Made by a program: the position numbers and the translations under genes. From Scytonema sp. UIC 10036 (lineage in GTDB: Bacteria > Cyanobacteriota > Cyanobacteriia > Cyanobacteriales > Nostocaceae), in contig NZ_WJFC01000016.1 of the NCBI RefSeq assembly GCF_009725235.1, forward strand, positions 1 through 64,000: DNA of 64,000 nucleotides. Reading direction: 5' to 3'. Shown piece after piece: positions 24,947 through 33,429 of this stretch. The notes under the pieces are model-generated. The model saw nothing but the letters and a program-made list of their open reading frames with translations, did not search any database and was not told where the DNA came from. Each line of letters starts with the position of its first letter. Position 1 is the stretch's first letter.

Positions 24947-25068
24947 AGCTCTTTTCCTTGTTTGTTATCTTATGTAAATAAATATAACGATATTGTTACA
25001 AAACCTCAAGAGTGCTTGACATAGAAAAATAAATAGTATCCATAAGAGGAGTTAATCTGTAGATTGTT

Positions 25069-25093
25069 GCGATACGGTAGTATAGCCGTTATC
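25069..25093. repeat. REP-like palindrome c, short
   Basis: GCGATACGG then CCGTTATC; a shortened member of the family. Confidence 0.4.
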
Positions 25094-25115
25094 CCTTGCA
25101 AGCTTGCACTCCCAA

Positions 25116-25150
25116 GAAAAAACCCCGGTAACTCTAACTAGACCGGGGTT
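25116..25150 (-). terminator. Terminator of the hsp20 gene
   Basis: AACCCCGGT (25121-25129) pairs with ACCGGGGTT (25142-25150). On the minus strand a run of six T follows, about 45 nt past the hsp20 stop. Confidence 0.9.
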
Positions 25151-25192
25151 GAATTATCTATGTGTGAGAAAATTTATTCATTAAACAGTCAA

Positions 25193-25624
25193 CTAAGCAG
25201 CTGGCTGTTCTAAATTGACTTTGACAACGAGGTTCTTTTCTTCTTCCTTCTTAGGCAGTGTCAGATTCAAGATACCGTCTTTGTATTCTGCCTTCACATC
25301 AGTATTTTGAATTTTTACAGGTAGAGGAATGACACGTTGAAACTTACCATAGTGGAATTCAGTCCGAGTGATGCCTTTGTCTTCAGTCTTGGTTTCGGAC
25401 TTGCGATCGCCACTAATGGAAACAGTGTTTTCTGTCACTTGAATATCCAAGTCTTTGGCATCCATACCTGGAAGTTCTAGCTTGAGGTGAACCGCGTCCG
25501 GAGTTTGGGTCAGTTCGGCAGCAGGAACTTTAACGAACTCTCTTTCAAAGGGGACTCTTGTTTCTTCAAACAGGCGTTGGATTGCGTTTATTTCTTTCCA
25601 GGGATTGTAACGAATGAGTGTCAT
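25193..25624 (-). CDS. hspA: Small heat-shock protein, Hsp20 family
   Basis: A 143-residue alpha-crystallin-type chaperone. It begins MTLIRYNPWKEINAIQRLF; the alpha-crystallin domain spans about 38-135 with LKLELPGMDAKDLDIQVTEN and the C-terminal strand motif YKDGILNLTLPK, followed by a short KVNLEQPAA tail. It holds unfolded proteins, and in cyanobacteria it also protects membranes and phycobilisomes under heat and light stress. The gene is monocistronic with a strong terminator. I see no CIRCE element (TTAGCACTC inverted repeat) in the 228 nt upstream, so control is not by the HrcA site in its usual form. Confidence 0.9.
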   Translation of the reverse strand: MTLIRYNPWKEINAIQRLFEETRVPFEREFVKVPAAELTQTPDAVHLKLELPGMDAKDLDIQVTENTVSISGDRKSETKTEDKGITRTEFHYGKFQRVIPLPVKIQNTDVKAEYKDGILNLTLPKKEEEKNLVVKVNLEQPAA

Positions 25625-25852
25625 AGGTATTATGAATAAGTAGAAATTGCGTTCTTGTTTTTTGCTTTATGTTTTTATAATATGGCTAGTAAAATCTTTG
25701 AATGTTCGGCTTCAACTACCATTAAATTCATAATAACCGTAGAATAATTTATAACTGCAAATCTGTGATGTTAACCGAACATTTTAGTTGGGTTAACAAG
25801 ACTACGGCTAGTGTCAGCATCATCTGAAAGCTCCTGCGATCGCTCCCCATCT

Positions 25853-26290
25853 CTATATATTTTGTTTCCCTGAAATAATATCCATTGCTATCTCAATATC
25901 GGACTTCTCAAAAACCTTTTCTATCGTCCCCTCTTTTAATTGATTGGCTAAAGTTAAGATGTTCGAGATAACCTGACCCATCTGCTCCAATTGCCCCTCC
26001 AATCTGGCAATTTCTGTTTGTTGGGTAGCATTGAGATTTTCTGCCTTCCACCTTGAAAGCTGCTCTGAATAGACGATCTGCGTAAATTTCATCTGCTCGC
26101 CAAATACCTTCAGGACTCGCTCAACGGTTTGGCTATCTAATATATGAGAACGACTTTGAGCTTGTTGCAGGTTTTGATACTGTGTTAAAGCTTGTGCCAG
26201 TCCCCCATCAATCATTTGTGCAATTAGAGGCAGTTTGCTAACAGGTTGCCAGTTCGGTGTTTGGTTAGGGTAAAGCATTTCAGGTTTCAA
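25853..26290 (-). CDS. Conserved cyanobacterial hypothetical protein
   Basis: A 145-residue soluble protein starting MKPEMLYPNQTPNWQPVSKL, a beginning I recognise from uncharacterised cyanobacterial proteins. The rest is helical with a coiled-coil stretch (TEIARLEGQLEQMGQVISN) and ends in a conserved-looking GTIEKVFEKSDIEIAMDI. No enzymatic motif and no membrane segment. Monocistronic; the next gene on this strand starts well downstream. Function unknown. Confidence 0.7.
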   Translation of the reverse strand: MKPEMLYPNQTPNWQPVSKLPLIAQMIDGGLAQALTQYQNLQQAQSRSHILDSQTVERVLKVFGEQMKFTQIVYSEQLSRWKAENLNATQQTEIARLEGQLEQMGQVISNILTLANQLKEGTIEKVFEKSDIEIAMDIISGKQNI

Positions 26291-26482
26291 TAATTGCCAA
26301 CACTAGACCATACCAAATGTTTGTCGTTTTGCACAAGTGCTCTGCATTGTAGAAGCATCATTGCACTTTAGTTGGTGGATTGAGTAGCGATCGCTCCGCA
26401 GTTCTGGCAAGTTCAGTATTATTTCTAGTTTATTATTATACTCATTTTGTTAAAATACTGGACTCCTAGAGATGAAAAACCG

Positions 26483-26923
26483 ATGCCATTTCAACCCACC
26501 GATAAGTTAATCAAACAAGTTGTTCATTACTGTCAAACTCGCCATCCAGAAGCACTTGACGAAATCTTTGACAATTTACCGATCCACTCAAACGATCGCA
26601 TACTAGCTGGAGCTTTGAAAATTCTAGACAACGATTTTGACTCAATAGGTTGGTTGTGCGGATACCTGGCATCAGAAATAAATCGCAGCGAGGACAATTA
26701 TCGGTATCATCCCATTGCCGAATTGTGTAAAACTTTGCTGGAATACGGGATGGAGCTTTTTGTAGACTTTACTCCGTATCCGGGCAGCCGCATTCTAATT
26801 GCTAACATTGAAAAGTTTGAGTCCCTACCAGAGTTTGTCAAAGCTGCTTATCAAGTCATGGAGAGTACGGGCGACAACGTGCAACAGATGAATGACGCTC
26901 TGTTGCAAGAGTTGGTGGTTTGA
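26483..26923 (+). CDS. Hypothetical acidic helical protein
   Basis: A 146-residue protein (MPFQPTDKLIKQVVHYCQTR). It looks like a small helical-repeat protein with several Trp, Tyr and acidic residues (DSIGWLCGYLASEINRSEDN). The frame opens 12 codons earlier only at a TTG, so the ATG at 26483 is taken as start. No family recognised. Confidence 0.6.
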   Translation: MPFQPTDKLIKQVVHYCQTRHPEALDEIFDNLPIHSNDRILAGALKILDNDFDSIGWLCGYLASEINRSEDNYRYHPIAELCKTLLEYGMELFVDFTPYPGSRILIANIEKFESLPEFVKAAYQVMESTGDNVQQMNDALLQELVV

Positions 26924-26942
26924 GCGGAGCAAGGGGGTTGCT

Positions 26943-27152
26943 TTATCTACCAATATCGTCAGTAGCTTGTCCTATCTCGGTTCTCAGTTTGGCGATTTCA
27001 TTGCTAATCATGCAGGCAGAAGCCAACTGCCCCGCAACTAGTTTGCGCTCTTCAAGTCCCAAATGCATCGTTCTCGGATCTTCTCCCAATGTCTCAAAAA
27101 CCTCAGTATACATTGATATTGCGCTCTTTATCCAAGCTTTGCGATTAGCCAT
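26943..27152 (-). CDS. Small hypothetical protein
   Basis: A 69-residue helical protein from the ATG at 27152 (MANRKAWIKSAISMYTEVFE). It is convergent with the gene ending at 26923, with a 19-nt gap. The frame continues upstream only with TTG starts. The plus strand is also open here but gives a Ser/Cys-rich, unlikely protein. Low-moderate confidence. Confidence 0.4.
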   Translation of the reverse strand: MANRKAWIKSAISMYTEVFETLGEDPRTMHLGLEERKLVAGQLASACMISNEIAKLRTEIGQATDDIGR

Positions 27153-27509
27153 TTTCTGTGACTGCTGTGACACTCGAACATTAACTACATCTGTATTGTT
27201 GTTAATTCCAGACCCTTCTTTAGCCAAAATGGAAGCAACTGTACTTTTATGCGATCGCCAATGGAATGAAACAGTTTTTCATACTTAGTATATGTAGAAA
27301 GTACAAGCGAATTGGATTGCACTACAGCATTTATATATTTTTTGACGAGCGAAACAGTTGCTTTCTTGTACCCCACACTCCAAAAAGCAAGACTCCTAAC
27401 ATCAGAGGCGCTTGGCAGATAAAGTTCTCTACGAACGAAGTACAGACGAAAGAAATTGCTTGCTCATCGTCAAGTACGGTCTACAGGGGTAACTAATAAA
27501 CCTGTCAGC

Positions 27510-27524
27510 TGTGCAAGTGGCACA
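27510..27524. repeat. TGTGC-N5-GCACA palindrome, copy 7
   Basis: Spacer AAGTG, followed by GATCG as in copy 6. Confidence 0.65.
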
Positions 27525-27573
27525 GATCGTTTGCCAAAATGGAATTGCACACGAAGCGACGCACTCCTTCTAT

Positions 27574-27840
27574 ATGACAGACCCGCCCATCCAACACCTC
27601 AACATGACCGACACCGAGTATGCAGCCCTTATTGCCAAAGGCTATGACCCCGCTTTTGAGCAGCAGTTGGTTGAGCTAGGTGAGAATCCAGACCAAGCGA
27701 GGCATTTAGCACGGTTTGTTGGGTTGTTACAGGATAAACCGCCGGAAACCGAGGAGGAGTGGGAAGAATTGATGGCAGTGTGGGAGGATGCGTGCGGATA
27801 CCGCCCGAATTTCAAGCAGCACCGGGAAGATGAGTTGTAG
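27574..27840 (+). CDS. Small acidic hypothetical protein
   Basis: An 88-residue protein from ATG 27574 (MTDPPIQHLNMTDTEYAALI). It is strongly acidic (EEEWEELMAVWEDACG) and entirely helical in appearance. A start 21 codons earlier would overlap the palindrome at 27510 and adds unconvincing sequence. The composition would suit an antitoxin or adaptor, but there is no paired gene with the right spacing. Confidence 0.5.
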   Translation: MTDPPIQHLNMTDTEYAALIAKGYDPAFEQQLVELGENPDQARHLARFVGLLQDKPPETEEEWEELMAVWEDACGYRPNFKQHREDEL

Positions 27841-28170
27841 GTTTGAGGAAATGCTCTGTTGGTAACACTTAAAATTTGATACATCAAAAAAGTGGCAACT
27901 CCAACTGCCCAGGTGAAGTGTTTGACCGCTTAAGACAAGCAATGGGTTGATGAGCTAAATCAGGTGTTACGAGATTGGGTAGCAGAAGAATAGGTTGTGG
28001 CAAAGTGCGATGAGCCGTTTCGTCCTTCACGCACTTCGCTCGCAGTAAGAATGCACTGTTTACAAACTTACAACGCTTTCGTTTTTACTTGTCCATATTT
28101 CCGGACTCGTGCCTTAGATATTCATAGGTTTTTAGAAGCGGTTAAAATAGTCAGTACAATTGAGAGAAAA
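27841..28170. other. Non-coding region with possible gene remnant
   Basis: No intact gene. Around 27912-27992 the plus strand reads VFDRLRQAMG, then after a shift WVDELNQVLRDWVAEE and a stop. The end resembles the C-terminus of BrnA-type or related small antitoxins, so this may be a decayed antitoxin gene. Very tentative. Confidence 0.25.
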
Positions 28171-28353
28171 ATGATTAAGCCTAAAAATTTAGTGTATCGC
28201 GGACACTCAATAGAAAAAGTTGGTCATGGTAAAAGAGCCGTATTTAGGACAATTATTAATGAAAGAGAGTGGTCTGCCATAACTGAATCAGAAGTAAAAG
28301 CAGCCATTGATGTTTGGATTGATGAAGGAGTGGAGCCTCAACAGGATAATTAA
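28171..28353 (+). CDS. Small hypothetical protein
   Basis: A 60-residue protein from ATG 28171 (MIKPKNLVYRGHSIEKVGHG) with GAGAG at ribosome-binding distance. It has a short beta segment followed by a helix (ESEVKAAIDVWIDEGVEP). The frame is open for 58 codons upstream, but that part is Arg- and Cys-rich and unlikely to be translated. Not recognised. Confidence 0.5.
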   Translation: MIKPKNLVYRGHSIEKVGHGKRAVFRTIINEREWSAITESEVKAAIDVWIDEGVEPQQDN

Positions 28354-28406
28354 GGTACTGATACTTTTAACTTCATTACGCGCCGCCGATGAAATAAGGG
28401 CGAGTT

Positions 28407-28445
28407 GCGATACGGCTGTCTTCCCGTAGGCAGTTAGCTTATCGC
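28407..28445. repeat. REP-like palindrome d
   Basis: GCGATACGGCTGT...CCCGTAGGCAGTTAGC and TTATCGC. Nearly identical to copy e, 115 nt away. Confidence 0.7.
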
Positions 28446-28521
28446 CCAACTGAAGTATCCAATTTCGTAACTTCGCCCCAGCAGCATTTATAATTTAGCG
28501 ACAATAGTAGTATGTACTTAT

Positions 28522-28560
28522 GCGATACGGCTGTACTCCCGTAGGCAGTTGGCTTATCGC
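28522..28560. repeat. REP-like palindrome e
   Basis: Differs from copy d at only a few bases and has the same orientation, so d and e form a direct pair around 76 nt. Confidence 0.7.
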
Positions 28561-28608
28561 TTCGCGCTTCGTCACTTGCAGCCCTATCGCCTTACAAAAA
28601 CGTTTTGA

Positions 28609-28902
28609 TTATGATGCGGATCTTTGAAAGAGAAGTTGGGTAATCCTACTCAAAGTTGGGAGCAAAGATTTCACGGTAAAGTGATAGTCACACATCTGAC
28701 CCAACTTGACAATCCTCTCATAGTCCTCAGCTTGCAAAGCAATTTCCAACTCTTCAAACAAAGTCTCATTGTCTAAAGCTGTTGCAAAAAATTTCTTGGC
28801 TTCTAGCTCTTCTAATTGGTTACTCACGATCGCTTTCCCATATTCGGTTGTAACTAAGGTAACATCTGTCTTTGCCACAAGCGAATCGCAACCCTTACCC
28901 AA
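28609..28902 (-). CDS. Hypothetical protein, start uncertain
   Basis: About 97 residues. The frame has no ATG at its 5' end: it may start with TTG at 28902, GTG at 28878, or an earlier codon back to the stop at 28927-28929. The product is soluble, with an acidic helix pair (ETLFEELEIALQAEDYERIV). No family recognised. It lies between REP-like elements and the RHH-type gene at 29035, in opposite orientation to the latter. Confidence 0.45.
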   Translation of the reverse strand: MGKGCDSLVAKTDVTLVTTEYGKAIVSNQLEELEAKKFFATALDNETLFEELEIALQAEDYERIVKLGQMCDYHFTVKSLLPTLSRITQLLFQRSAS

Positions 28903-29034
28903 TTCCGTATTCTTGCTCCAGAAACCTCAGTAACTGGGAATGGGGTTGGCGATCGCTCATTCGGTTCATGCTGCTACTACGCCCCACCAAAAAGCTGTAC
29001 ACTATCTACACCTGGTACATAAAGTGGTGCAAAG

Positions 29035-29622
29035 ATGACCAAGATTGAACGGGAGTCCATTAACTTTAAACTACCCAAAACACTAACCAAAGTACTTAGA
29101 GAAAAAGCTCACGAACTCAACACCACCGCTACCGATTTGGTCATTCAGGGGTTGGAACACGTTTTGGATTTGGCTCCCAGTACAGAAAGCGGTATGGATA
29201 CCCGTCTGCAGATGATGGAAGCAGAACTCAAGCAATTGGCGAATAGTAGAGAAAATCGTGCAGACAATGGTACAGAAACTCCCTCCCTACAACGCCTCAG
29301 TCAATTGGAACAACAGATGAAAGAACTTGCCAACCGACTGTCAATTGTTGAATCTGCCTTAATACAGATGCAAAGCAACCCAGGGAGTTACAGGGGTCGC
29401 AGATCGTCCGGTTACTCGCATTATCAACAGCCCAGTATAGAACTACAACCCATGCTAGAAGAAAATCTGGTCAAGAGACTTGCAGTCACTGTCGCCACTC
29501 TACGCAACCAACGCGAAACTCTCAATCCAAAGGATTTTTTATCATGGTCCAGATCTCGCGATACTAACAGCGTGGGGTGGCGCTACTCGGAAAAGGACAA
29601 ACTTTATTATCCCGTCAAATAA
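29035..29622 (+). CDS. Ribbon-helix-helix and coiled-coil protein, plasmid-type
   Basis: A 195-residue protein. The first 40 residues (INFKLPKTLTKVLREKAHEL, then NTTATDLVIQGLEHVL) look like a ribbon-helix-helix domain; residues 60-120 form a coiled coil (LQMMEAELKQLANSRENRAD, LEQQMKELANRLSIVESALI). The C-terminal part is basic and ends SVGWRYSEKDKLYYPVK. This build fits partition, copy-control or nucleoid-like proteins of plasmids. A GGTACATAAAGTGGTGC sequence just upstream may be its own operator. Confidence 0.6.
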   Translation: MTKIERESINFKLPKTLTKVLREKAHELNTTATDLVIQGLEHVLDLAPSTESGMDTRLQMMEAELKQLANSRENRADNGTETPSLQRLSQLEQQMKELANRLSIVESALIQMQSNPGSYRGRRSSGYSHYQQPSIELQPMLEENLVKRLAVTVATLRNQRETLNPKDFLSWSRSRDTNSVGWRYSEKDKLYYPVK

Positions 29623-29696
29623 AAACGAAAAATTACAAACGCTTCAAGAGTAAGGTTTAATTGAATTGGATTCAACATAAGAATGTATAAGCAGTG

Positions 29697-29734
29697 GAAT
29701 GTAGATTGAACAGCAAGGTGTTCAATCTACATTC
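29697..29734. terminator. Perfect 16-bp hairpin between convergent genes
   Basis: Arms 29697-29712 and 29719-29734 pair perfectly around GCAAGG. It lies between the ends of the genes at 29622 (plus) and 29776 (minus). No T-run follows, so it may block both transcripts by structure. Confidence 0.6.
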
Positions 29735-29775
29735 AGCATCAGGCGCTGTTAAACTACATCACCTGAACGCACAGA

Positions 29776-30093
29776 CTAATCCTTTACCTCCCTTTTTGGA
29801 ATAGGGGATTGTTTCACTTGTGGTGGTGCTTGTGGAGTTGGGTTAGTCGTTACCCTAGTATCCACAGCAGGTTGTGGAGTTGGGTTAGTCATTTGAATGA
29901 AGTTGCAGCTATTCACTTGCGTTTGTCCTTGCCTTTGCATTTGAGCTTGAGTCTGCAAGTTACCAACTACTAACCCTGAGAAAAATACCAAACCATAACC
30001 TAAGAGCAGCAAAAGTGTCTTAGGGCTTGGTTTAGTAGAATTTCTTCCTTTGGCTAAACCAACTTTCTGACGAATCCAGCTAAAAACATTCAT
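29776..30093 (-). CDS. Single-pass membrane protein with Pro-rich tail
   Basis: A 105-residue protein. A basic N-terminus (MNVFSWIRQKVGLAKGRNST) leads to one transmembrane helix (LLLLLGYGLVFFSGLVVG) and then a Gln/Pro-rich extracytoplasmic tail with two TNPTPQ repeats, like a periplasm-spanning linker. A 4-nt overlap couples it to the small gene upstream. Unknown function. Confidence 0.55.
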   Translation of the reverse strand: MNVFSWIRQKVGLAKGRNSTKPSPKTLLLLLGYGLVFFSGLVVGNLQTQAQMQRQGQTQVNSCNFIQMTNPTPQPAVDTRVTTNPTPQAPPQVKQSPIPKREVKD

Positions 30094-30275
30094 ATGTATG
30101 TAACATCCTCCAATCTAAGAAACTGTGAAGCGGGACTTGTAGCGAAGTCACAGTGAGGAGGAATTTTTGAAGAATCGCGACAGACTTCTAAAACTCCGTT
30201 CACTTTAACTACTACTTCTACAAGCAAAGCCGTCGCCAGGAGGGGATTACCCAAAGGGACGGCTTTGGTTGGCAC
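30090..30275 (-). CDS. Small hypothetical protein
   Basis: A 61-residue protein starting with GTG at 30275 (VPTKAVPLGNPLLATALLVE). The strand VVVKVNGVLEVCRDSSKIPP suggests a small beta domain. The frame extends 10 more codons upstream without a start. The overlap with the membrane-protein gene at 30090-30093 favours it being real. Not recognised. Confidence 0.4.
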   Translation of the reverse strand: MPTKAVPLGNPLLATALLVEVVVKVNGVLEVCRDSSKIPPHCDFATSPASQFLRLEDVTYI

Positions 30276-30718
30276 ATAGGCAATAACAAATTGTCCCGCT
30301 AATTACTATTCTAACGGGAACGGAATTTTAGAAATCTGTCGCTCTTTAAGTATAACATTCAGCCATTTTCTTCTTTTGGGAACGGTCTGCTATGATAGTG
30401 GGTTTTACCTTTCGTAGTTCTACAAAAGTAGTTACAAGAGTATAAAGCCTTGAAATGGCTTGATTCTACTTGTTCCTAAAGAATGATACCTATGAATAAA
30501 CTTTGTAGACAAAAATTAAGCAAAAATAAAAATGCAACTATTAATACAAAAAACTCCTTAATAAATATTTACCTCTTTCTCATTTACAAAACTTTAAATT
30601 TCAGCTTTGAAAAAGCCGGAGTTCACTGAACATAAGCTTTCTACATTTTTAATTGAAAAGAAATTCCTTAAAAATTTAAGTCCATACAATCGAACTAATG
30701 AGTAAATTAATAAGTTTT
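30276..30718. other. AT-rich non-coding region
   Basis: Nothing gene-like, no clear hairpin or repeat. It separates the recombinase end from the small membrane genes. Confidence 0.5.
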
Positions 30719-31666
30719 TTATCTTATAGGAATATGTAGCGATTGCACCGCCTTACGCTTCTTCTCGTCACCCCGTCTGTCATAGCGACTTGTTTGGGTA
30801 ATGCTTGAATGCCCAGCTAACTGCTGCACAGTTACGATGTCAGCACCTGAGTCTAACAAATCCGATACAAAAGTCCGCCGCAGGTCATGTGCTGAAAACG
30901 GTTCAAGCCCAGCTTCGTTGCCCCGTCTCTTCAAAAGGAATGCGATCGCCTGGGGTGTCAACTTCTCCCGAATCACTCGTCCTGACTTACTGATTTTGCA
31001 CAGCAAAGCACCCGGCGAAGTACCCCTAATATCCAGCCATTGTTGAACGATTGCGATCGCAGTCTCAGGCAAGTACACAACCCGGTCAACTCTCCCCTTG
31101 CCCTCTAATATTTTTAATTCACCAGTTTCCGGATCGAAATCTTTGACATTTAATTTAACTGCTTCACTGCGACGCAACCCAGCACCTCTTAAAACTGCGA
31201 CCATTGCTGCATCACGGTAACCCCCTGGTGTTGGGTCAGAGAAACAAACGGACATCAGTTTATTGATTTCGTCCTGACTCAAAGCCCGACCTCTAAGGGT
31301 TTTGCGGACTTTAACACTTTCTAAGTCAACTGCTTTAGAGTAATCGACTGGTGATATTAAGTCTAACCTCAACGCTTCCTTTAAAACTCTCCTCACAGCC
31401 GACAAAATTTTGTTGGTGGTTGCAGGTGAGTACTTTTTCGCCAGTGCAGCGCGAACAGCAGCAGTATGTTTGTACCTAAGTTCAGCCCAATTCAAAGTTA
31501 AGTAATCGGCTTTCCCATCAGTCAATAGCCCAGCAACATAGTTAAGCGATTGCCTAATAGTTTCCTGAGAACCGGGCGATAAGGTGTTTAGATAAACAGC
31601 AGCCGGATGTTCTGTCAGCGCCAAAGGAACCGTCAAAACCAGTGATACAGAGGTGGTGGAGGACAT
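30719..31666 (-). CDS. Tyrosine recombinase, XerC/XerD-like
   Basis: A 315-residue phage-integrase-family recombinase. The N-terminal SAM-like core-binding domain is about 20-115. The catalytic domain shows Arg in LRGAGLRRSEAVKL, Lys in the beta-hairpin GKGRVDRVVYLPE, HDLRRTF (His-x-x-Arg), LAGHSSITQTSRYDRR (His and the Tyr nucleophile). All six active-site positions appear present. It could resolve plasmid multimers or excise an element. There is no excisionase next to it. An inverted repeat 65-100 nt upstream of its start could be its crossover site or an operator. Confidence 0.85.
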   Translation of the reverse strand: MSSTTSVSLVLTVPLALTEHPAAVYLNTLSPGSQETIRQSLNYVAGLLTDGKADYLTLNWAELRYKHTAAVRAALAKKYSPATTNKILSAVRRVLKEALRLDLISPVDYSKAVDLESVKVRKTLRGRALSQDEINKLMSVCFSDPTPGGYRDAAMVAVLRGAGLRRSEAVKLNVKDFDPETGELKILEGKGRVDRVVYLPETAIAIVQQWLDIRGTSPGALLCKISKSGRVIREKLTPQAIAFLLKRRGNEAGLEPFSAHDLRRTFVSDLLDSGADIVTVQQLAGHSSITQTSRYDRRGDEKKRKAVQSLHIPIR

Positions 31667-31730
31667 TTGGATCTAGAAATTGTCTTCTAGGAAGCACTAC
31701 TCTGTAAACTAATATTCTGGAAAGTAATTG

Positions 31731-31776
31731 CACAACCGTAGGGTGTAGCAGGAGTTACGGTTGTGTACGGTTGTTG
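31731..31776. promoter_or_regulatory. Inverted repeat upstream of the recombinase gene
   Basis: CACAACCGTA (31731-31740) and TACGGTTGTG (31756-31765) are perfect complements 15 nt apart, and TACGGTTGTTG repeats immediately after. Candidate recombination site or operator. Confidence 0.45.
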
Positions 31777-31845
31777 TTGGGGTTAATGGTATCCGTAAGA
31801 GCGATCGCCCAAAAACAAACCCCATGAGCAAGTCACAGGGTTTAC

Positions 31846-31860
31846 TGTGCAAGTTGCACA
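31846..31860. repeat. TGTGC-N5-GCACA palindrome, copy 8
   Basis: Spacer AAGTT, same as copies 3 and 9. It lies in the recombinase upstream region; the rest of 31776-32064 holds no gene. Confidence 0.65.
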
Positions 31861-32064
31861 GCACGAGTCAAGTACAAAAGTACTGACAACGAGCCAAAAA
31901 TACTTAACGCAAGTTGCAAGTCAGCAATTTTTTCTACTGAAAGTCCGCTTAATTCTTCCCTGACTGCTTTCAAATACTGCTTTGTGTTTAATTACAAAGC
32001 TATCGCTATTCGTCTTAAAGCGCTGTTAATACCAACGCTCAGGCATAAGTAATGAATCTGTTAT

Positions 32065-32751
32065 TTAAAAGAGGTCATGTTCTTTAAGATCCTCGGATTC
32101 TTGCATTGTTATACGTTCTGGGCAGTATTTACTTGAAACCTTACAATATTGACATTCTTTAAAACTGGGTACTTTTCTAGGTGCAGAAGAAGCGCTGACA
32201 AGATGAACTATCTCACGAAAAGAGTCTTTGAAATCGCGATCGAGCATCTCGGAAGGGACATCTATAACCTCATCGCCATAAATCAAACGTCCTTCAAGTT
32301 TTTTCCCCCGACAGTGAGATGGTCCTCCTGGAGCGGCAAGTAACAACATATAAGTTAAAACCTGCATGACATCGGCATCTCTTTTTTGCCCTGTTTTGCA
32401 ATCTTCAACAATAACCTGATTTCCTTTAATAGCTACTATATCAGCTTTACCAGCTACTTTAGTGATTCCATCTTGTCCAGTAATAGTGAACTTATTTTCA
32501 TCTTCTATATAAACTTCATACCCCTGATTTTCTAAGTTTCTTACACGTTTATTTAGCAATCTTCCATGCTTGATTCTCCATTCGCTAAAATCAGATTGTG
32601 GTTTTTCAAATGTGTAGTTAGCTTGAAACCAGGCTGCCCATTGACAAAAACTACTACCTGCTAAAAGAGGTGTTAGCCAAGTTACCCATATATAGGTCGC
32701 ATCCCTTCTCATTGCCTGAGATGCTGTCTTTTCTTGCTCTAATTCATTCAT
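32065..32751 (-). CDS. PD-(D/E)XK nuclease with C-terminal Cys cluster (Cas4/AddB-like)
   Basis: A 228-residue protein. Catalytic motifs are GKADIVAIKGNQVIVEDCKT (Asp, then Glu-x-Lys in the strand pair), followed by DADVMQVLTYMLLL. The C-terminus has Cys in FKECQYCKVSSKYCPERI, consistent with the iron-sulphur cluster of Cas4/RecB-type nucleases, with a fourth Cys possibly upstream. No cas genes are nearby, so a DNA-repair or plasmid-processing role is more likely than CRISPR adaptation. Monocistronic. Confidence 0.8.
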   Translation of the reverse strand: MNELEQEKTASQAMRRDATYIWVTWLTPLLAGSSFCQWAAWFQANYTFEKPQSDFSEWRIKHGRLLNKRVRNLENQGYEVYIEDENKFTITGQDGITKVAGKADIVAIKGNQVIVEDCKTGQKRDADVMQVLTYMLLLAAPGGPSHCRGKKLEGRLIYGDEVIDVPSEMLDRDFKDSFREIVHLVSASSAPRKVPSFKECQYCKVSSKYCPERITMQESEDLKEHDLF

Positions 32752-32796
32752 ATAGTTATTACACTGTTAATATCAAGTCTTAAGAAAACTCTAAAA

Positions 32797-32831
32797 AATA
32801 AAAACCCCTAACGGCTACTACATTCCAGGGG
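32797..32831 (-). terminator. Terminator of the 32881-33132 gene
   Basis: CCCCT (32805-32809) and AGGGG (32827-32831) form a short stem; on the minus strand TTTTTATTTTTT follows. Confidence 0.65.
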
Positions 32832-32880
32832 CTTCATTAATTCTTGTTGAAAGAATTACAGAAAGTATAAAAAACTTTCC

Positions 32881-33132
32881 TCAGTTTTTGTTTTCCAGCC
32901 TGTGCAGCAAATCCCAAATCTGGTCAGGCAACATACCTATTGGGAAAACTAACAAGGTGTCATCACCACAAAATTGTTCTAGATGGCATATAGCTATTCC
33001 ATAAGAGCGCTTGGCAGTTCGTACAAACTCCCACTTTTCGCCATTAAAGCGAAACAGAGCAACCAGAAGCGCGTTTAGGCTGACAGCATACTCAAAATTG
33101 TCTGCTGTTAATTTACAGTCTGTATTTTTCAT
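32881..33132 (-). CDS. Small hypothetical protein
   Basis: An 83-residue protein from the ATG at 33132 (MKNTDCKLTADNFEYAVSLN). Mixed alpha/beta, with YGIAICHLEQFCGDDTLLVF and IWDLLHRLEN. The longer frame starts with TTG and is rejected. It has its own terminator. No family recognised. Confidence 0.55.
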   Translation of the reverse strand: MKNTDCKLTADNFEYAVSLNALLVALFRFNGEKWEFVRTAKRSYGIAICHLEQFCGDDTLLVFPIGMLPDQIWDLLHRLENKN

Positions 33133-33261
33133 GAGACTCGCCCGGAAATTAACCAAGAGGTCTTACTCTATATGAGTTTAACCTTAGCTCTTTATTAATA
33201 CAAATATACTATAAACGGGGAGCGATGATTCTTCTACGTCCCAAGTGCTGACATGGTGTAG

Positions 33262-33300
33262 GCGATAGGCGAAGCGCCTAACGGATGGGTGCCGTATCGC
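33262..33300. repeat. REP-like palindrome f, inverted orientation
   Basis: GCGATAGGCGAAGCGCCTAA on the left and GTGCCGTATCGC on the right. Confidence 0.6.
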
Positions 33301-33320
33301 TCTCTTTTTCACCCCATATC

Positions 33321-33341
33321 AAAAAACCCGCTCGTGGCGGG
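33321..33341 (-). terminator. Terminator of the amine oxidase gene
   Basis: CCCGC (33327-33331) pairs with GCGGG (33337-33341); six T follow on the minus strand. It is about 90 nt past the stop. Confidence 0.85.
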
Positions 33342-33429
33342 TACAAAATAAAGGGTATAAAACACAGACAAACTGTTAAATTTTCTTAATACTTACCTCC
33401 ATCTTGGGCATTGGTCATTGGTCAGGTGC

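Noticed and set aside
26920..27288. Plus-strand frame of 122 codons overlapping 26943-27152
   Set aside because: Ser/Cys/Leu-rich with no helical or strand pattern; the minus-strand frame is more protein-like.
32065..32751. Cas4 as evidence of a CRISPR system
   Set aside because: No repeat array and no other cas genes in the window; the Cys-cluster nuclease family is broader than Cas4.
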